A stretch of 64,000 bases of DNA from Rhizobium sp. CF122 (GCF_000282035.1 NZ_AKKA01000107.1:1-64000), one strand, 5' to 3'. Positions 1-8,090 are shown, numbered from the stretch's first letter. Notes: generated by a model not told the origin, from the letters alone. A program made the numbers and translations.

Positions 1-2
1 AC

Positions 3-41
3 CTCTTCGATGTCCTGCCGGAGCTAGAGCGGTCTCTCTAG
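3..41 (+). other. Possible 3' end of an upstream CDS
   Basis: One plus-strand frame is open from the window edge to a TAG at 39-41 and would end in LPELERSL. Thirteen codons are too few to identify a family. It is listed only so that the edge is not read as empty. Confidence 0.2.
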
Positions 42-57
42 CCACACATGAAACCAG

Positions 58-87
58 CGAAAAACCGAGGCTGCGCAACGCCTCGGC
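58..87 (-). terminator. Rho-independent terminator after the DUF1643 gene
   Basis: Seen directly: a 7-bp perfect stem (CCGAGGC at 65-71, GCCTCGG at 80-86) with an 8-nt loop. On the minus strand it is followed by five T (positions 64-60). It lies 35 bp past the stop codon at 122, the right place and orientation to end the minus-strand operon. Confidence 0.7.
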
Positions 88-121
88 CTTGCGACCGGAC
101 GCGGCACCGGCGATAGCGAGT

Positions 122-607
122 TCACCATTGGAATAGCTTCGGCTCGGCTGTGCCTGAAATATAGAGCGGGTGGCAGGGGTGGCCATCCGACGTGAATTTG
201 AGTGCGTAGAGCTTTGACGTCGCGAGCATTCGACAAACCTCAAAAGCTCGATCACGATAGGCACCATGCCTACCCCAGCCACACACGATCCTGTCGCAGC
301 TTTCGGACATCTTGCGTAAGTACCGATCGTTTTCAGGCCCAACCGGGTCCGCTTGCTCATAGAGCCGTCCCGGACTGGACGATCGAAGGGCGAAGAGATT
401 CCCAACGACGAGACCGCCAAACCCCCACGACCTCGCAAAGGCGATGCATCGACGCAGCGTTGGATCGGTGCTGAAGGCGTCCGCAGTGGATGGATTGAGC
501 ATCAGGAACGCGACAGTCTCCCTTGAGGGATCCCACTGTCGCTCCAGCAGGTATCGATAGCAGTTACATCTTGAAAATAGTGCAGAAGAGATGGTGAAGT
601 CGCTCAT
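122..607 (-). CDS. DUF1643 domain protein
   Basis: A 161-residue protein if translation begins at MSDFTIS (607); an in-frame start at 631 would add eight residues. It matches the DUF1643 family: an N-terminal CNCYRYLLERQW segment, the hallmark FLMLNPSTAD near residue 40, then TDPTLRRCIAFARSWGF and a C-terminal CGWGRHG region. Members are small cytoplasmic proteins without an agreed biochemical role, common on plasmids and near mobile DNA. It follows the M24 gene by 63 bp in the same direction and ends before a good terminator, so it may be the last gene of that transcript or an independent gene. Function unknown. Confidence 0.8.
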   Translation of the reverse strand: MSDFTISSALFSRCNCYRYLLERQWDPSRETVAFLMLNPSTADAFSTDPTLRRCIAFARSWGFGGLVVGNLFALRSSSPGRLYEQADPVGPENDRYLRKMSESCDRIVCGWGRHGAYRDRAFEVCRMLATSKLYALKFTSDGHPCHPLYISGTAEPKLFQW

Positions 608-670
608 CCGCCGTCTCCATTCACCGGCCAATCCTAACGCGTTGCGGGCTTTCGCGCGTCCAGAGGCGTT

Positions 671-1945
671 TCAGATCTCCTCCCATGGGAAAGTGTCCAG
701 GCGCTCCGCTCCTCGAGACGTAACAAGAACTTGCGTTTCCAGCTTGATGCTCTCCGACCCTGCCTGCGCAATCAAACTTTCAACATTTAGAACCATGTTC
801 TCTTCAATGACGCCGCTGAAGTTCTGGTCGAAATCGGGGTGGAGCAGAATGCCGGGCCATTCGTCGGCCATTCCCGTCCCATGCACTGCCAGAGTATAGC
901 GATAAGGCAGGTACTTTTCAGGAATGCGCCAGCTCTTTTCGTTGAAGTCAACGAATGTCATGCCAGGACGAATGATCGACAGGTTGTGCTCGATCTGATC
1001 CAACGCCGCCGAATAGAGCTCGCTTTGCTTGTCGCTCATTGCCACATGACCGCAGGTCCATGAGCGCGACAGGTCGGCGCAATATCCATAGGGCCCGATC
1101 ATGTCCGTATCGAAGGAGATCATCTCGCCGCGCTTTATGACGTAGTCAGAGCACTCCTGATACCAGGGATTGGTTCGTGGGCCGGCCGTCAAAAGCTTCG
1201 TCTCAAGCCATTCGCCGCCACTGCGGGCGTTCTCGAAATGCAGCTCAGCCCAAATTTCGCGCTCCGTTCGTCCGGGCTCGGAAACCTCGTACATGCGGGC
1301 CATGCCGGCTTCGCACACCCGGATCGTCCACCGCATGAGTTCGATTTCTTCGGGACTTTTGATCGAGCGTGCTCGTTCGGCCAGCTCCTGGCCGTCCAGC
1401 AGTTCCAGGCCGCGCTTTAAAAGCTCCGATGCCGGCGCCGGCTCGAGCCTGTCGACGGCAAGTCTCTTGTTGCGCCCGTGGGACTTCATGACGTCTGCGA
1501 TCTCATCGGCCCAGTCCCTCATTCGGTGCTCGACAAGGTTACCGGAGGTGAAGAACAGGTAAGATTTTGACGTGCGGATTTCATCGATACCGGGAAGCCC
1601 GTCATTGACGTGCTCCGATCCCTCGAATTCAAACATGATGGCGGGACCGTCAGCGACAACGAGCGCATATCGAGAGGGATTATGCATCGTCCAGATGGCC
1701 ATGTTCGACGAGTCGAATGCGTAGCGTATGTTGACCGGATCATACAACAGCAACGCCGAACAGTTCCGTTCTTTCATTTGCAACCGTAGGCGGTCCAGCC
1801 GATACCGCCGCACGGAATCGAGGGTTTGCAAGGGAAGAGGACTTATGAGCGGCCGATCGGCTCCTGCCGGATTGAGATAGGCCTGCTTGCGCTCGTCCTT
1901 GAACACCGTGGAGCCTTGGTCGGAGATCCTGTCTCTAAGCAGCAT
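671..1945 (-). CDS. DddP-like M24-family protein (possible DMSP lyase or related hydrolase)
   Basis: A 424-residue creatinase-N plus M24 'pita-bread' protein. Candidate metal ligands are D279, D281, D291, H355, E389 and E403. As I recall, DMSP lyase DddP of Ruegeria uses D295, D297, D307, H371, E406 and E421; the first four are offset by exactly 16 and the last two by 17 and 18. The DddP catalytic residues Y366 and D377 map to Y350 and D361 in the same register, with HGTGMAD around the histidine. DddP cleaves dimethylsulfoniopropionate to DMS and acrylate. Other M24 relatives hydrolyse ectoine or Xaa-Pro peptides, so the substrate is open. It is third in an operon after a betaine-type Rieske oxygenase and reductase (53-bp gap), which supports a small onium or betaine substrate. 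Confidence 0.7.
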   Translation of the reverse strand: MLLRDRISDQGSTVFKDERKQAYLNPAGADRPLISPLPLQTLDSVRRYRLDRLRLQMKERNCSALLLYDPVNIRYAFDSSNMAIWTMHNPSRYALVVADGPAIMFEFEGSEHVNDGLPGIDEIRTSKSYLFFTSGNLVEHRMRDWADEIADVMKSHGRNKRLAVDRLEPAPASELLKRGLELLDGQELAERARSIKSPEEIELMRWTIRVCEAGMARMYEVSEPGRTEREIWAELHFENARSGGEWLETKLLTAGPRTNPWYQECSDYVIKRGEMISFDTDMIGPYGYCADLSRSWTCGHVAMSDKQSELYSAALDQIEHNLSIIRPGMTFVDFNEKSWRIPEKYLPYRYTLAVHGTGMADEWPGILLHPDFDQNFSGVIEENMVLNVESLIAQAGSESIKLETQVLVTSRGAERLDTFPWEEI

Positions 1946-1998
1946 GGTCGATCCCTTTTGTCGCCAAAGGATAGGTCGTGCGGGCGCGTGCCCAGCCG

Positions 1999-3087
1999 TT
2001 AGCGATCAATCACCAGGTCGCTGAGAGGCTTGGAGCAGCAAGGCAGGAACAATCCAGCGTCGATCTCTCGTTGCCGTATCCCGCCATTGTGGTTCATGTC
2101 GACCGCGCCAGAAACCAGCTTCGACTTGCATGTGCCGCATACGCCATTGGAGCAGGAGGAGGGGATGCGCACGCCCGACTTCTTCGCGCAGGCAAGCACC
2201 GTCTGGTCGTCGGCGACCTCTATCTTTCTGGATTGCTTGGCGAATTCGACCTGAAAAGCCTTGTTTGGTATCGAGGCCTCGCCGGTGACGGCTGGTTCCT
2301 CGATAATCGCTGCATCGAAGCTTTCCTCGATGTAGCTGTTCGCGGGCACTCCGAGCTGCGCGGTGATCGAGCGTGCCGCGGCCATGAATGGCGCCGGGCC
2401 GCAGCACATTACGGTTCTCTCCGCAATGTCGGGCACGGCGAGCTTCAGGAACTCGGGCGAAATCCGGCCTGTCAGCCCGGGCCAGGATGGCTCCCCATCG
2501 ACGCTCTCAGGCAGAAACTGCAGGCGAAGGCCTTTCATTCGTGCGGCAAGACAGGCCAGCTCGTTGCGAAAAATCAGGTCGACCGGCGAGCGAGCCGCAT
2601 GAAGAAATACGACATCTGCGGGCTCGTAGCGATCCGCCAGGCCACGCAGAATAGACATCACGGGCGTAATGCCGGAGCCGCCAGAAAGAAGCAGAAGCTT
2701 CGGGGCGGCGACGCGCGGACAGACAAAACGGCCGAGCGGCCCCTGAGCCTTCACGGTCATGCCGCTTTGCATGTTGTCATGAAGCCAATTCGATATTCTT
2801 CCGTTCACGACCCGCTTAACCGTCACGGTGAAGGCGTTTGCACGGTGCGGTGACGAGGAGATGCTGTAGCAGCGTGCCTCGGCATCATCGCCAATCGGGA
2901 AGTCGAAGAGGAAGTATTGTCCGCCCTCGAAGGTGAAGCGCTTGCCTTGCGGTGACGCAAAGGTGAAGCTCTTGACGTCGTGGGTTTCCTGATGAACGTC
3001 CAAGCACACCAAGGTGTCGTCTTGCTCGGGATCCCATGTGTCGCGCAGCGCTGAGCCGCCCTGCTTCTGTGCGAAATCAATATCCAT
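1999..3087 (-). CDS. Rieske oxygenase reductase, GbcB-type (FAD/NAD/2Fe-2S)
   Basis: A 362-residue flavin reductase that passes electrons from NAD(P)H to the oxygenase upstream. Order: FAD-binding barrel (RCYSISSSP near residue 90), NAD-binding domain (LLLSGGSGITPVMSIL), then a C-terminal plant-type ferredoxin domain with CSNGVCGTC and a distal CC pair as 2Fe-2S ligands. This order is that of GbcB and carnitine oxygenase reductases. The start at MDIDFAQ (3087) is preferred: it overlaps the end of the oxygenase gene by 11 nt, so the two are probably translationally coupled. A longer frame to 3234 lies wholly inside the oxygenase gene and has no domain content. Confidence 0.9.
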   Translation of the reverse strand: MDIDFAQKQGGSALRDTWDPEQDDTLVCLDVHQETHDVKSFTFASPQGKRFTFEGGQYFLFDFPIGDDAEARCYSISSSPHRANAFTVTVKRVVNGRISNWLHDNMQSGMTVKAQGPLGRFVCPRVAAPKLLLLSGGSGITPVMSILRGLADRYEPADVVFLHAARSPVDLIFRNELACLAARMKGLRLQFLPESVDGEPSWPGLTGRISPEFLKLAVPDIAERTVMCCGPAPFMAAARSITAQLGVPANSYIEESFDAAIIEEPAVTGEASIPNKAFQVEFAKQSRKIEVADDQTVLACAKKSGVRIPSSCSNGVCGTCKSKLVSGAVDMNHNGGIRQREIDAGLFLPCCSKPLSDLVIDR

Positions 3088-4330
3088 TTGCGCGCATCCG
3101 ATCGATGTACCACGTTGCAAACTTGTCGAGGTTGGTCTCCGAGAATTGCGAGTAGGGGCCGGGCCGGTAGGCAGGATCGAGCGCACCTGCATGGGAGCGT
3201 GCCACCAGGTCAGCGTCCTGGTCGGTCGTCGCAATCCAGACGTCCGTCAGCTTGTCGTAATCGTAGTCGACACCCTCAACCGCATCCTTGTGCACCAGCC
3301 ACTTCGTCCGGACCAGGGTCTTGCCTGCCGACAGGGGGATGACGATGGCGACCACAGCATGGTCGCCCATGAAGTGGTTCCAGGAGTTGTGGCCCCAAAG
3401 ATGGGTATCGCCTAAGTCCTTCCGCGTCATGTGGCCGAGCAGCTTAGATGATGCGGCCGTGGCGTCATGCGTCTGGGATTCGCCCGCGCCAGCGATGATC
3501 AGTCTTTGCGTGCGGAAGTTCGTGGCGCAGTCGGAGAGTTGCTCGACGGCGGCCGATGGGAAGCCGTCGGCCTCCCAGGCCTTGGTCTTGTCTTCATAGA
3601 GCCGAAAATGCTCTTGCGCCTGCGCGCGGTCCTCCGGGCTCAAGGTTTCCGGATCGAAGCCGAAGTCGAGATCGACGAAGGATACACAGAGCTCGGGATG
3701 GTTCGCGGAACAGTGGTAGCACTCACGATTGTTCTCCATCGTCAGCTTCCAGTTGCCATCCTCGATCACATCCGTCTGATGGGCGACCTTCGCATTGCGG
3801 ATGTCGTAGGGAGCAAGGCGTTCAACCATTGTGTGCTCGAGGACGTCAATGTCGTGGGGAGGGTTGTCAGAGAGACAGGCATAGATCAGCCCACCAATCG
3901 ACTTGAAGGTCACGGGTTTCAGTCCGTGACAATCCTTGTCAAAGTCCTTGCCCATATGAGGAGCGTAACTGAGTTCTCCGGTAAGCTCATAGGTCCAGGT
4001 GTGATAGGGACAGACAAGCTTTGAGACGATCGTTTTTCCTTCGTCCAGCAGGCGAGCGCCGCGGTGGCGACAGACGTTGTGCAGCACACGAATTTTGCCG
4101 TCGTCATCTCGCAGCAGGATGAGGCTTGTCTTGCCAATGTCGATGACAGTGGCATCGCCAGCTTCCGGAACATCGCAGTCGAGACCGATGCATATCCAGT
4201 GTTTGTGGAAGAAAACATCGATGTCCGCGTCGAAGACGTCTTCACGCGTGTAGAGGCCGGCGGGCAGCGAGTGTCCGTTCGTGCGAGCGTCGAGAAGGGC
4301 GGAGATGGAGGAGGGAAGTTTGTTTAGCAT
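3077..4330 (-). CDS. Rieske non-haem iron oxygenase, glycine-betaine (GbcA) type
   Basis: A 417-residue alpha subunit. The Rieske cluster ligands are C87/H89 (CRHRGA) and C107/H110 (CPYHTW). The catalytic domain carries ENNRECYHCSANHPEL, giving H206 and H211 as mononuclear-iron ligands; this NNRECYHC string is typical of GbcA-type oxygenases that N-demethylate glycine betaine to dimethylglycine and formaldehyde. Stachydrine and carnitine oxygenases are alternatives. It is first in the minus-strand operon with its reductase and the DddP-like gene, and a LysR gene is divergent 108 bp away. No gbcX-like or dimethylglycine genes follow, so the pathway here is partial or acts on another quaternary compound. 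Confidence 0.88.
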   Translation of the reverse strand: MLNKLPSSISALLDARTNGHSLPAGLYTREDVFDADIDVFFHKHWICIGLDCDVPEAGDATVIDIGKTSLILLRDDDGKIRVLHNVCRHRGARLLDEGKTIVSKLVCPYHTWTYELTGELSYAPHMGKDFDKDCHGLKPVTFKSIGGLIYACLSDNPPHDIDVLEHTMVERLAPYDIRNAKVAHQTDVIEDGNWKLTMENNRECYHCSANHPELCVSFVDLDFGFDPETLSPEDRAQAQEHFRLYEDKTKAWEADGFPSAAVEQLSDCATNFRTQRLIIAGAGESQTHDATAASSKLLGHMTRKDLGDTHLWGHNSWNHFMGDHAVVAIVIPLSAGKTLVRTKWLVHKDAVEGVDYDYDKLTDVWIATTDQDADLVARSHAGALDPAYRPGPYSQFSETNLDKFATWYIDRMRANGY

Positions 4331-4340
4331 GAGAGCCCCT

Positions 4341-4358
4341 TATGCCTGTATTCGCATA
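4341..4358. promoter_or_regulatory. Inverted repeat in the divergent oxygenase/LysR promoter region
   Basis: TATGC and GCATA are separated by 8 nt, 11 bp upstream of the oxygenase start, in the 108-bp gap between that gene and the divergent LysR gene. Spacing and place fit a LysR-type operator; this is inference from position. Confidence 0.4.
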
Positions 4359-4438
4359 GACTGCCCTTGCTACTGAGCCTCTTCAACGGCATTAATTATC
4401 ACGCTCGCATAACGGTGAGTAATGTGACGGGGCATGGA

Positions 4439-5326
4439 ATGCAGTTTCGCAGGCGCTTGCCGTCGATGACGGCTCTGATCATGCTGGAGGCGGTCCTTCG
4501 TCGTAAGAGCTTCACCATCGCTGCGGGCGAGCTCGGGGTTACCCAGGCGGCCGTAAGCCGGCAAATTGCGTTGCTGGAGGAAGAGCTCGGTCAGCCGATG
4601 TTCGTGCGCAAGCACCGCGCAATCGAGCCGACTGCCGCATGTCTGGTGCTGGGCGCCTCCCTGGCGCAGAGCTTCTCCAACATTTCCGACGCAATCGATG
4701 CCATCAAGGGGGCCGCCCAGGATGTGGTCACCATCGGCGCGACCGTGGCTTTTTCGTCTTTCTGGCTGCTTCCCCGCCTCGCCGATTTTCGCGCCCAGAA
4801 TCCCGGCATTCAGATTCGCGTCGTGTCCCAGGATCAGAAGATCGATTTGGACAGCGGGGCGGTCGATCTTGCCATCCGGTTCGGGCTGCCTCCCTTCAGC
4901 GACGGAACGGTTATTGCCTCCCGCGGGGACGTGATAATGCTCGTCTGCTCGCCAGAATACCTCAACCGGCGCGACAAGGGTCCATTGTCCACGGCCGACG
5001 AGTTCATCGAGACTGACGCCGAGGACCGATCGTGGCTTTCCTGGGGCCAATGGCTCGCAGAACTTGGCGTGCACTTCGAGGTCACGCCCTCTCTTCGCTT
5101 CAGCCATTACACTGAGACCATATTCGCCGCACGCGCGGGTCAGGGAGTTGCCCTGGGCTGGGGCAACCTTGTTCAGACGTTCCTCGATGACGGCACGCTG
5201 GTTGCTCTCGATGAGACCAGACTATCGCCGGAAGGCCGATACAACGTTTTACTGCCGTTGAAATCCAGAAGGACGGTGGCTATCGACCGGGCTTCGTCAT
5301 GGCTCACTGCCGCGCTTCACAAATGA
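4439..5326 (+). CDS. LysR-family regulator (GcvA-like) of the Rieske oxygenase operon
   Basis: A 295-residue protein starting at MQFRRRLPSM; a 24-residue longer frame (4367) has no RBS advantage. Residues 8-70 form the winged helix (LGVTQAAVSRQIALLEEELG), then a type-2 periplasmic-binding-like effector domain. The helix-turn-helix and the DLAIRFG segment resemble GcvA-type regulators. It is divergently transcribed from the oxygenase operon, the usual place for its activator. No effector can be deduced. Confidence 0.85.
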   Translation: MQFRRRLPSMTALIMLEAVLRRKSFTIAAGELGVTQAAVSRQIALLEEELGQPMFVRKHRAIEPTAACLVLGASLAQSFSNISDAIDAIKGAAQDVVTIGATVAFSSFWLLPRLADFRAQNPGIQIRVVSQDQKIDLDSGAVDLAIRFGLPPFSDGTVIASRGDVIMLVCSPEYLNRRDKGPLSTADEFIETDAEDRSWLSWGQWLAELGVHFEVTPSLRFSHYTETIFAARAGQGVALGWGNLVQTFLDDGTLVALDETRLSPEGRYNVLLPLKSRRTVAIDRASSWLTAALHK

Positions 5327-5340
5327 TCGTCTTCCCTTCG

Positions 5341-5356
5341 GGAAACTGCGGAATTC
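5341..5356 (+). repeat. 16-bp direct repeat, left copy
   Basis: GGAAACTGCGGAATTC recurs at 7206-7221 with one mismatch (T for G at the eighth base) in the same orientation. The pair brackets the 1.88-kb ATPase unit. A partial 12-bp relative (GGGAAACTGCGG) is at 7547-7558. Confidence 0.5.
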
Positions 5357-5369
5357 GGTAGGACGGAGT

Positions 5370-5440
5370 GCGAAATGTCACCCTGACGAAAGTTCCGTCT
5401 TGACCCTGCTCATATAAGCAAATGTCACAAGATTTTGACC
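5370..5440 (+). other. Motif-rich stretch related to the 23-bp repeat array
   Basis: GCGAAATGTCA at 5370-5380 and GCAAATGTCA at 5418-5427 share the first half of the repeat unit at 6989-7163, in the same orientation. Interleaved are TGTCA...TGAC and CTTGAC blocks. This could be an insertion-sequence end, a promoter region for the following small frame, or binding sites for the factor that binds the array. Confidence 0.3.
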
Positions 5441-5447
5441 GCAAAAA

Positions 5448-5723
5448 TTGCTACCTCCGGCTCTGTCGATGGAGTTGGATTGCATAGTGTCGGTCGTCGA
5501 AGAACTGAAGGGAAAGCTGGCTGAACTGGAAGCCAGACTTGAGGAGATCAAAGCGGAAGCGCTCGTCTGGAAGCGCAAAAGACGTCCTTCTTTCAGGCCA
5601 TGTGAAACATCGGCGGAAAGCTTCTTCCAGTCGATTGCTTATCTTACCGGAAACGACTGGAAGATCGATGCTGGCAGGGCGAAAAGCTTGTCTCCAAACA
5701 CTAAGATTTGGTCGCCCGTATAG
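5448..5723 (+). CDS. Small hypothetical protein with a coiled-coil segment
   Basis: A 91-residue frame. MELDCIVS at residue 8 (5469) is an alternative start. Residues 16-45 are rich in E, K, L and A in a heptad-like pattern (LKGKLAELEARLEEIKAEAL), followed by a basic KRKRR stretch. The last 85 nt run antisense to the 3' end of the ATPase gene, which makes this a weak prediction; it could be debris of a mobile element. No family recognised. Confidence 0.3.
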   Translation: MLPPALSMELDCIVSVVEELKGKLAELEARLEEIKAEALVWKRKRRPSFRPCETSAESFFQSIAYLTGNDWKIDAGRAKSLSPNTKIWSPV

Positions 5724-6913
5724 ATCACTAAGCCGATAACGTCCCAGTTTTTTCCTGGTCCATTCTTGAAAGTTTGGAAATTTTTGAAATCGCTGAACGA
5801 CACCGCCGATGAGGCCTTCATTTCGAAGCCTACCAATAGATTTCCATTCTCCGCGAGAATGTCGATTTCTGGTCCGTTGCGATCTCGCCAATGGAATAGA
5901 CGCCACTCTTGGCGCTGAAGCGGAAGAGATTTCAGGAGTTCTGTGAGGATGTAGTTTTCGAACAATGAACCCAATGATGTCTGGTCTTTTCCGAGCGTAT
6001 AGTCGTCGGCGGTTATTCCACGCAAAGCCGCGGCAACCCCTGTATCAATAAGGTGGTACTTGGGGTGTCGGACGTCTCGGCCAGCTTCGCCCGATGTCCA
6101 AGCGGGCAATCGATACACAATCGACAGGCGCTCCAGAATATCGAGATACTCGCTGACTGTCTGTCGCTGAATTCCCACCTTCTCACCAAGTTCAACCGTG
6201 TTCAGCTCGTTGCTGGTCCTGGTGGCCAATTGATTGATCAGTCGCCGCATAGAATCCGGACGTCTGATCTTCGTGACATCAGCGACATCTTTGTCGACGA
6301 TAGCATCGACATATTCCCTGTAGCGCCGTTGCCGTGGTCTTTCGGCCAATGGCCGAATTTCCGGAAAGCCACCCCGAATGATCCGATCGATCGTTTCTTC
6401 CCTGGAAACCGAAACACACTCGGGCAGTGCTTTCACTTCGCCGCTCTCTTTCGCCCAATCAAGCAGACGACAAGGCCCTGACGAGCCGATTTCCGCAGAA
6501 CTTAGTGGAAGCATTCTCAATGTCTGAACTCTTCCAGCGAGCGAATCCATAACGTCTGCCGACACGAAGATATTCGAGGAGCCAGTCAAGATGAATTGTC
6601 CCATCTGCCGATTTGTGTCGACAATCCTCTTTATAGCGAGGGCGATCTGTTTCGACCGCTGAACTTCGTCGATGACAACCGGTCTTCCCGCGGCTCTGTC
6701 GAACAGGAGTTGGACTTGGCCCTGTGCCTCGGTTTCGAGTGCCTGAAGAACGTTGTCGTCGTCCAACGTCGCGAATACGCCGTGCTCCAACATATCTCGG
6801 ACCAGCGTCGTCTTGCCGACTTGCCTTGGTCCGATGAGGTTGATAACGCGGGCATTCTCCAATGCCTCATTCAGTTCTGACTTCAAATGGCGTTGATATA
6901 GGATTTTGTTCAT
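5639..6913 (-). CDS. AAA ATPase with DUF4143 nuclease-like C-terminus
   Basis: A 424-residue protein from MNKILYQRHL (6913); an in-frame start at 6982 adds 23 residues with no merit. Residues 21-30 carry Walker A (GPRQVGKTT), a VVIDEVQR block is Walker B, and LTGSSN is a sensor-like element. The C-terminal half is DUF4143 with GPEIDILAE and FEMKAS, a D...ExK arrangement as in PD-(D/E)XK nuclease folds. Such ATPases are frequent in accessory islands of bacteria and archaea; their role is not settled. The gene lies between two imperfect 16-bp direct repeats, and an array of 15-bp repeats starts 75 bp upstream of its start codon. It looks acquired as a unit. Confidence 0.85.
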   Translation of the reverse strand: MNKILYQRHLKSELNEALENARVINLIGPRQVGKTTLVRDMLEHGVFATLDDDNVLQALETEAQGQVQLLFDRAAGRPVVIDEVQRSKQIALAIKRIVDTNRQMGQFILTGSSNIFVSADVMDSLAGRVQTLRMLPLSSAEIGSSGPCRLLDWAKESGEVKALPECVSVSREETIDRIIRGGFPEIRPLAERPRQRRYREYVDAIVDKDVADVTKIRRPDSMRRLINQLATRTSNELNTVELGEKVGIQRQTVSEYLDILERLSIVYRLPAWTSGEAGRDVRHPKYHLIDTGVAAALRGITADDYTLGKDQTSLGSLFENYILTELLKSLPLQRQEWRLFHWRDRNGPEIDILAENGNLLVGFEMKASSAVSFSDFKNFQTFKNGPGKNWDVIGLVIYTGDQILVFGDKLFALPASIFQSFPVR

Positions 6914-6988
6914 CGTACGATCTTCCTCGATAAAAATAGTTAGTACATACAATAACTTACTGTCCGTGGATGGGTCAATCAATATTCA

Positions 6989-7163
6989 GCAAAATGTATG
7001 TTATAGTTTAAGCGAAATGTCTGCTACGGTGTCAAAAAAATGTCTGTTAGGATCGCCGCGAAATGTTCGTTTGAGGCAAGCGTTATGCTTATTTGATATC
7101 TAGCGAAACGTATGTTTGGTAATCAGCAGAATGTATGTTAGAAGTGAAGCAAAATGTACGTTA
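6989..7163 (+). repeat. Array of seven or eight 15-bp direct repeats with 23-bp period
   Basis: Seen directly: copies of GCRAAATGTHYGTTA begin at 6989, 7012, 7035, 7058, 7103, 7126 and 7149, all in one orientation. Six steps are 23, 23, 23, 45, 23 and 23 bp. A decayed copy (9 of 15 matches) at 7080-7094 fills the 45-bp gap. Spacers of about 8 bp are unrelated. The array sits just upstream of the minus-strand ATPase gene. A period near two helical turns suggests cooperative protein binding, as in iterons, transposase-binding ends or multi-site operators. Confidence 0.85.
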
Positions 7164-7205
7164 CGCCACCGCTAAATCGATGGCCGGAAGTCAGAGGGCG
7201 CCAGC

Positions 7206-7221
7206 GGAAACTTCGGAATTC
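7206..7221 (+). repeat. 16-bp direct repeat, right copy
   Basis: GGAAACTTCGGAATTC, 15 of 16 identical to 5341-5356. It follows the last array repeat by 42 bp and precedes IS110 debris. Confidence 0.5.
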
Positions 7222-7244
7222 CTAAGAAACATTCAGCCGGGGCG

Positions 7245-7509
7245 CTATTGCGACTTGCCGCGGTTGCGGTTGGGCGCACTCAGACCGCGTTGAGGGCATT
7301 CCATCGGCGTCTGTTGGCATGCGTCGGCAAGGCCAAGGCGGTCACTGCCACGGCCCGCAAAATTGCCGTCTTGTTCTACAATACCCTGCGGCACGGTATG
7401 GAATACAGCGATCCGGCAGCCTCCCACTACGAGGAGACTTGCCGTCGACGCGTCCTCGCCGATCTCCAGCGAAGAGCAAGGTCGTTCGGGTATACCCTGC
7501 AGCCCGCCC
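7245..7509 (+). pseudogene. IS110-like transposase, C-terminal fragment
   Basis: The frame reads like the end of IS110-family transposases: VTATARKIAVLFYNTLRHG, then EYSDPAASHYEE and a basic LQRRARSFGYTLQP tail. The N-terminal DEDD domain is missing and the reading continues without a family-specific stop, so this is a remnant. It probably marks the event that removed the front of the FAD oxidase gene immediately downstream. Confidence 0.65.
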
Positions 7510-7605
7510 AGCGCCCGGCTGAACGTTTCTTAGGCTTAGGAATTCCGGGAAACTGCGGGGAACAGGATAACGGCCTTTTGCTTCGAGCTGGGCAATTCAA
7601 TCCAA

Positions 7606-7863
7606 GTGAAGGCGGCGGGTCTCGAGCCATTCTTTTGGGACAGCAAGCCAAGCATCGGAGCATTCGCCGCATGCGGCTGCAATGGCCTCGGAGCCTCGAA
7701 CTCGACAGCATCCGGGATCGCGGCTGCAGAATTGGCCCTTGGGCATGACTCTGAACTCGGCCGGGTCTACGCACGACTGGCTGCGCCGACAGCATTGCCA
7801 CCGCAGCCGATCGGCGCGAAGGTTCACCTCGCATATCGTGAATGGCGCGCGGGAGCCGAGTGA
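7606..7863 (+). pseudogene. C-terminal fragment of a DAO-type FAD oxidoreductase
   Basis: About 85 residues with no N-terminal nucleotide-binding domain. The segment FAACGCNGLGASNSTASGIA aligns by eye with FSACCENGLGTVKSTLAGVL at the end of the complete FAD oxidase at 11312-12658, and both finish in a similar REWRAG / QELRAG tail. It is the stump of a paralogue truncated at its 5' side, next to transposase debris, just upstream of the operon that holds the intact relative. Confidence 0.65.
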
Positions 7864-8090
7864 GCGCAGGGGTTCGCCTTTAAGACGGCGGTGTACATGC
7901 CTGTGGCCGATAGCCGCCTGTGGCCAGCGCTTGTGACTACTCAACTCGTCCAATGCCGAGTTCTGCCTCCGATCTTCCTCATCCAACCCTGATCCGCAGT
8001 GACGCGAAGCGAAATCGTCGTGAATGATTCGCTCGTTATTTCCGTATGTTAGCTGATAGAATCTTCAAATTGTATTCTGTAAGAACTTTT
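7864..8090. other. Intergenic stretch without recognised gene
   Basis: No frame here has family content. The AT-rich final part before 8091 probably carries promoter elements of the gntR-led operon. Confidence 0.5.

Noticed and set aside
5370..5440. Definite IS21-family terminus
   Set aside because: Motifs resemble IS21 ends, but both sides of the unit carry them in direct, not inverted, orientation and no istA/istB was found; kept only as a low-confidence feature.
6989..7163. CRISPR array
   Set aside because: Repeat units are 15 bp with 8-bp spacers and vary between copies; CRISPR repeats are longer and near identical with spacers around 30 bp. No cas gene is nearby.
6989..7163. Plasmid replication origin with iterons
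   Set aside because: The period fits iterons, but no rep gene, DnaA box or AT-rich melting region was recognised next to it.
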